Assembly: GCA_937138955.1 (NCBI GenBank) | Contig: CAKZPJ010000720.1 | Span: forward strand, 1-10,429 | Origin: an uncultured Flammeovirgaceae bacterium | GTDB taxonomy: Bacteria; Bacteroidota; Bacteroidia; Cytophagales; Cyclobacteriaceae | DNA length: 10,429 nt | Direction: 5' to 3' | Part shown: positions 7,373 through 10,429 of the stretch, piece after piece | How the letters are laid out: each line of letters starts with the position of its first letter | How positions within the stretch are numbered: the stretch's first letter is position 1 | Notes under the pieces: model-generated | What the model was told of the DNA's origin: nothing | The model's database searches: none | What the model saw: only the letters and a program-made list of their open reading frames with translations | Made by a program: the position numbers and the translations under genes

Positions 7373-9490
7373 ATGAAAACTACTACCCTACTTTGCCTAC
7401 TAACGTTTTACCTGATAAGCTGTACTAGCTCAGAAAATTCTATGGTAACTTCCGTTCCCTCCCCTTCCGAAAATATTACGATTGATTTTTCTTTGCAGGA
7501 AGGTGGCACCCCAACCTACTCTGTAATGCGAGGTGAAACTACGATAATCCAGCCATCTACTTTAGGCTTCGAGTTTCAGGATCAACCAGCCTTGATGAGC
7601 GGATTAGAGATTTCTAGTACCGACACTGGTTCAAAAGATGAAACCTGGGAAATGCCTTGGGGTGAGCAGCGATCGGTACGAAATCGCTATAATGAGTTGG
7701 TCGTGCATTTACAAGAAGAAGAAGCCCCCAACCGTTCGCTGGATATTTACTTTCGGGCGTACGACGATGGAGTAGCGTTCCGCTATCATTTTCCGGAACA
7801 GGAAGGGGTAGATAGTTTGATTATCATGGATGAGAAAACTCAGTTTACCCTTACTGGTGATCACACCTGCTGGTGGCAGCCCGGCGACTGGGACATCTAC
7901 GAACACTTATACAACACCACTTCATTCACCGGAATTGATGCCACTACCAAGCGCGACCATCCCGATCTGAACTCGTCTTACATCCCAGAAAATGCGGTAA
8001 ATACGCCCGTTACTATGCGTACCGCTGAAGGGCTACATCTAAGCTTTCACGAAGCGGAACTAGTGGACTACGCTGGAATGACTTTGCACGTTGATGCTGA
8101 AAACCTACGGATGGAAAGTGGTTTGGTAGGTTCGGGTCGGTTGGGTTATAAAGTAAAGCGAGCGTTACCGTTTAGCACTCCTTGGCGCACTATTCAAATC
8201 AGTGATGACGCAGCCGGGCTGATTGAATCCAAACTAATCGTCAATCTGAACGAACCCAACAAACTCGGTGATGTTAGTTGGTTCACTCCCATGAAGTACG
8301 TAGGTATTTGGTGGGAGATGCATCTGGGAATTTCTACTTGGGATATGGAAGGCACTCAAGACATGTCTACTTATACCACTGAGCAAGTGACTGGTAGTAA
8401 GCACGGTGCTACTACCGAAAATGCCAAACGCTACATTGATTTTGCCTCCGAGAACGGTATCAAAGGTTTACTGGTCGAAGGTTGGAACACCGGTTGGGAT
8501 CACTGGATTGGCTTTGAAGATCGGGAAGGCGTATTTGATTTCATCACACCTTACCCTGATTACGATATTGAAGAAGTAGTGCGCTACGGGCAAGAAAAGG
8601 GAGTAGAACTGATTATGCACCACGAAACCTCCGCCGCACCCCGTACTTACGAACAACAAATGGACACTGCTTACGCCCTGATGCAATCACTGGGAATTCA
8701 CTCGGTAAAGTCAGGTTACGTAGGACCAATCATTCCGAAGGGCGAGTACCACCACGGGCAGTGGATGGTGAACCACTATAATAATGCGGTAATAAAAGCG
8801 GCGGACTACGAAGTAGCGGTAAATATGCACGAACCGATTAAAGCTACCGGGCTGCGTCGTACTTATCCCAACTTAATTGCCCGCGAAGGTTTGCGAGGGC
8901 AGGAATTTAACGCTTGGGCATCGGACGGAGGGAACCCGCCCGAACATTTACCAATCATCGCTTTTACTCGTATGCTCAGCGGTCCGATTGATTTTACCCC
9001 CGGAGTGTTCAATATTAAGCTGGAGCCATACAAGGAAGGTAATCAGGTCAACACTACTTTAGCGCACCAACTGGCTCTGTACGTAGTAATCTATAGTCCG
9101 GTGCAGATGGCGGCGGATCTACCCGAAAGTTACGAAGGCCAACCCGCCTTTCAATTTATTCGGGATGTTGGTGTAAACTGGGAACGAACCAAGGTGCTTA
9201 ACGGCAAAGTTGGAGATTTTGTAACTATCGCCCGCGAAGAACGCGAAACCGGTAACTGGTTTGTGGGTGGTATCACCGACGAAGAAGCTCGCACGATCAC
9301 GGTAAAGTTTGACTTCTTGGAAGAAGAGTCGGAGTACTTGGCGAAGATCTATCGCGACGGTGCCGACGCCCACTGGGATGATAATCCCACTAGCATTGAA
9401 ATTGAGAAGATAGAAGTTTTCCCGTCGAGCGAAATGGAAATTGACTTAGCACCCGGCGGTGGCTTCGCGATTAGCCTAATTAAGCAGTAG
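7373..9490 (+). CDS. Glycoside hydrolase family 97, SusB-like alpha-glucosidase lipoprotein
   Basis: The product is 705 residues, typical for GH97. It has a lipoprotein signal with lipobox LISC (Cys17) followed by weakly charged TSSEN, so a periplasm-facing lipoprotein is likely. Three parts follow: an N-terminal beta-sandwich (about 30-295; Glu177 in YEHLY is a likely calcium ligand), a TIM barrel (about 300-600) and a C-terminal beta domain (about 605-705). The barrel holds LVEGWNTGW (367-375), MHHETS with Glu418, SVKSGYVG, MHEP with Glu487, REG with Glu505 and GQEF with Glu511. The spacing 418/487/505/511 equals that of Glu439/508/526/532 of B. thetaiotaomicron SusB, from memory. The glutamate pair acting as base is therefore present, which indicates the inverting branch rather than the retaining alpha-galactosidase branch that uses Asp. 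The likely substrates are alpha-glucosides such as malto-oligosaccharides. No SusC, SusD or SusR lies nearby. Confidence 0.92.
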   Translation: MKTTTLLCLLTFYLISCTSSENSMVTSVPSPSENITIDFSLQEGGTPTYSVMRGETTIIQPSTLGFEFQDQPALMSGLEISSTDTGSKDETWEMPWGEQRSVRNRYNELVVHLQEEEAPNRSLDIYFRAYDDGVAFRYHFPEQEGVDSLIIMDEKTQFTLTGDHTCWWQPGDWDIYEHLYNTTSFTGIDATTKRDHPDLNSSYIPENAVNTPVTMRTAEGLHLSFHEAELVDYAGMTLHVDAENLRMESGLVGSGRLGYKVKRALPFSTPWRTIQISDDAAGLIESKLIVNLNEPNKLGDVSWFTPMKYVGIWWEMHLGISTWDMEGTQDMSTYTTEQVTGSKHGATTENAKRYIDFASENGIKGLLVEGWNTGWDHWIGFEDREGVFDFITPYPDYDIEEVVRYGQEKGVELIMHHETSAAPRTYEQQMDTAYALMQSLGIHSVKSGYVGPIIPKGEYHHGQWMVNHYNNAVIKAADYEVAVNMHEPIKATGLRRTYPNLIAREGLRGQEFNAWASDGGNPPEHLPIIAFTRMLSGPIDFTPGVFNIKLEPYKEGNQVNTTLAHQLALYVVIYSPVQMAADLPESYEGQPAFQFIRDVGVNWERTKVLNGKVGDFVTIAREERETGNWFVGGITDEEARTITVKFDFLEEESEYLAKIYRDGADAHWDDNPTSIEIEKIEVFPSSEMEIDLAPGGGFAISLIKQ

Positions 9491-9526
9491 TCTGTTTTCT
9501 AGCGAGTAAGAATTTGCTAAAGATCA

Positions 9527-10429
<903 letters not shown>

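Noticed and set aside
5811..9490. A canonical polysaccharide utilization locus
   Set aside because: No SusC, SusD, SusR or hybrid two-component regulator is present in the window.
9500..9519. Hairpin between the convergent GH97 and ATPase genes (TAGC/GCTA core)
   Set aside because: The stem is 7 bp with two wobbles and no T-run on either strand, so it is too weak to call a terminator.

Overview
The window looks like a chromosomal stretch from a free-living, probably marine, member of the Bacteroidota, most likely Cytophagales. The grounds are the gene families present (DUF2490, FAS1 lipoprotein, SusB-type GH97, a DUF4143 ATPase), the lack of Shine-Dalgarno sequences, two matches to the Bacteroidota -7 promoter element TAnnTTTG, and lipoproteins of Bacteroidota style. 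The lineage below phylum is inference. There are eight genes: seven complete on the + strand and one on the - strand cut by the right edge. No tRNA, rRNA, CRISPR array, insertion sequence or integrase is visible, and no gene-free stretch exceeds 300 bases.

Left part (1-2366): a lipoprotein with four tandem fasciclin (FAS1) domains and an acidic tether typical of surface-exposed Bacteroidota lipoproteins. A strong intrinsic terminator follows it, then a second smaller terminator-like hairpin, then an AT-rich leader that holds a long imperfect hairpin.

Middle left (2367-5182): a probable two-gene operon with a 26-nt gap. The first gene encodes a secreted protein with degenerate MORN-like (YwqK-type) repeats followed by a long helical/coiled-coil region. 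The second encodes a DUF2490 outer-membrane beta-barrel-like protein. This pair is the least understood part of the window and the best candidate for undescribed envelope biology.

Middle right (5219-7299): a guanine deaminase of the GuaD type with its own promoter candidate, a GH43 lipoprotein that starts at GTG and is overlapped by a tiny upstream ORF, and a CsaA-like tRNA-binding/chaperone protein with a near-leaderless promoter candidate and a stable hairpin after its stop.

Right part (7373-10429): a GH97 lipoprotein whose catalytic glutamates match the spacing of inverting SusB alpha-glucosidase, then a convergent gene for an AAA ATPase with a C-terminal DUF4143 (PD-(D/E)xK-like) domain, truncated at the window edge. 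The two glycoside hydrolases suggest breakdown of oligosaccharides in the periplasm, but no SusC/SusD pair or regulator lies nearby, so this is not a canonical polysaccharide utilization locus. Most of the window is ordinary accessory or housekeeping content.
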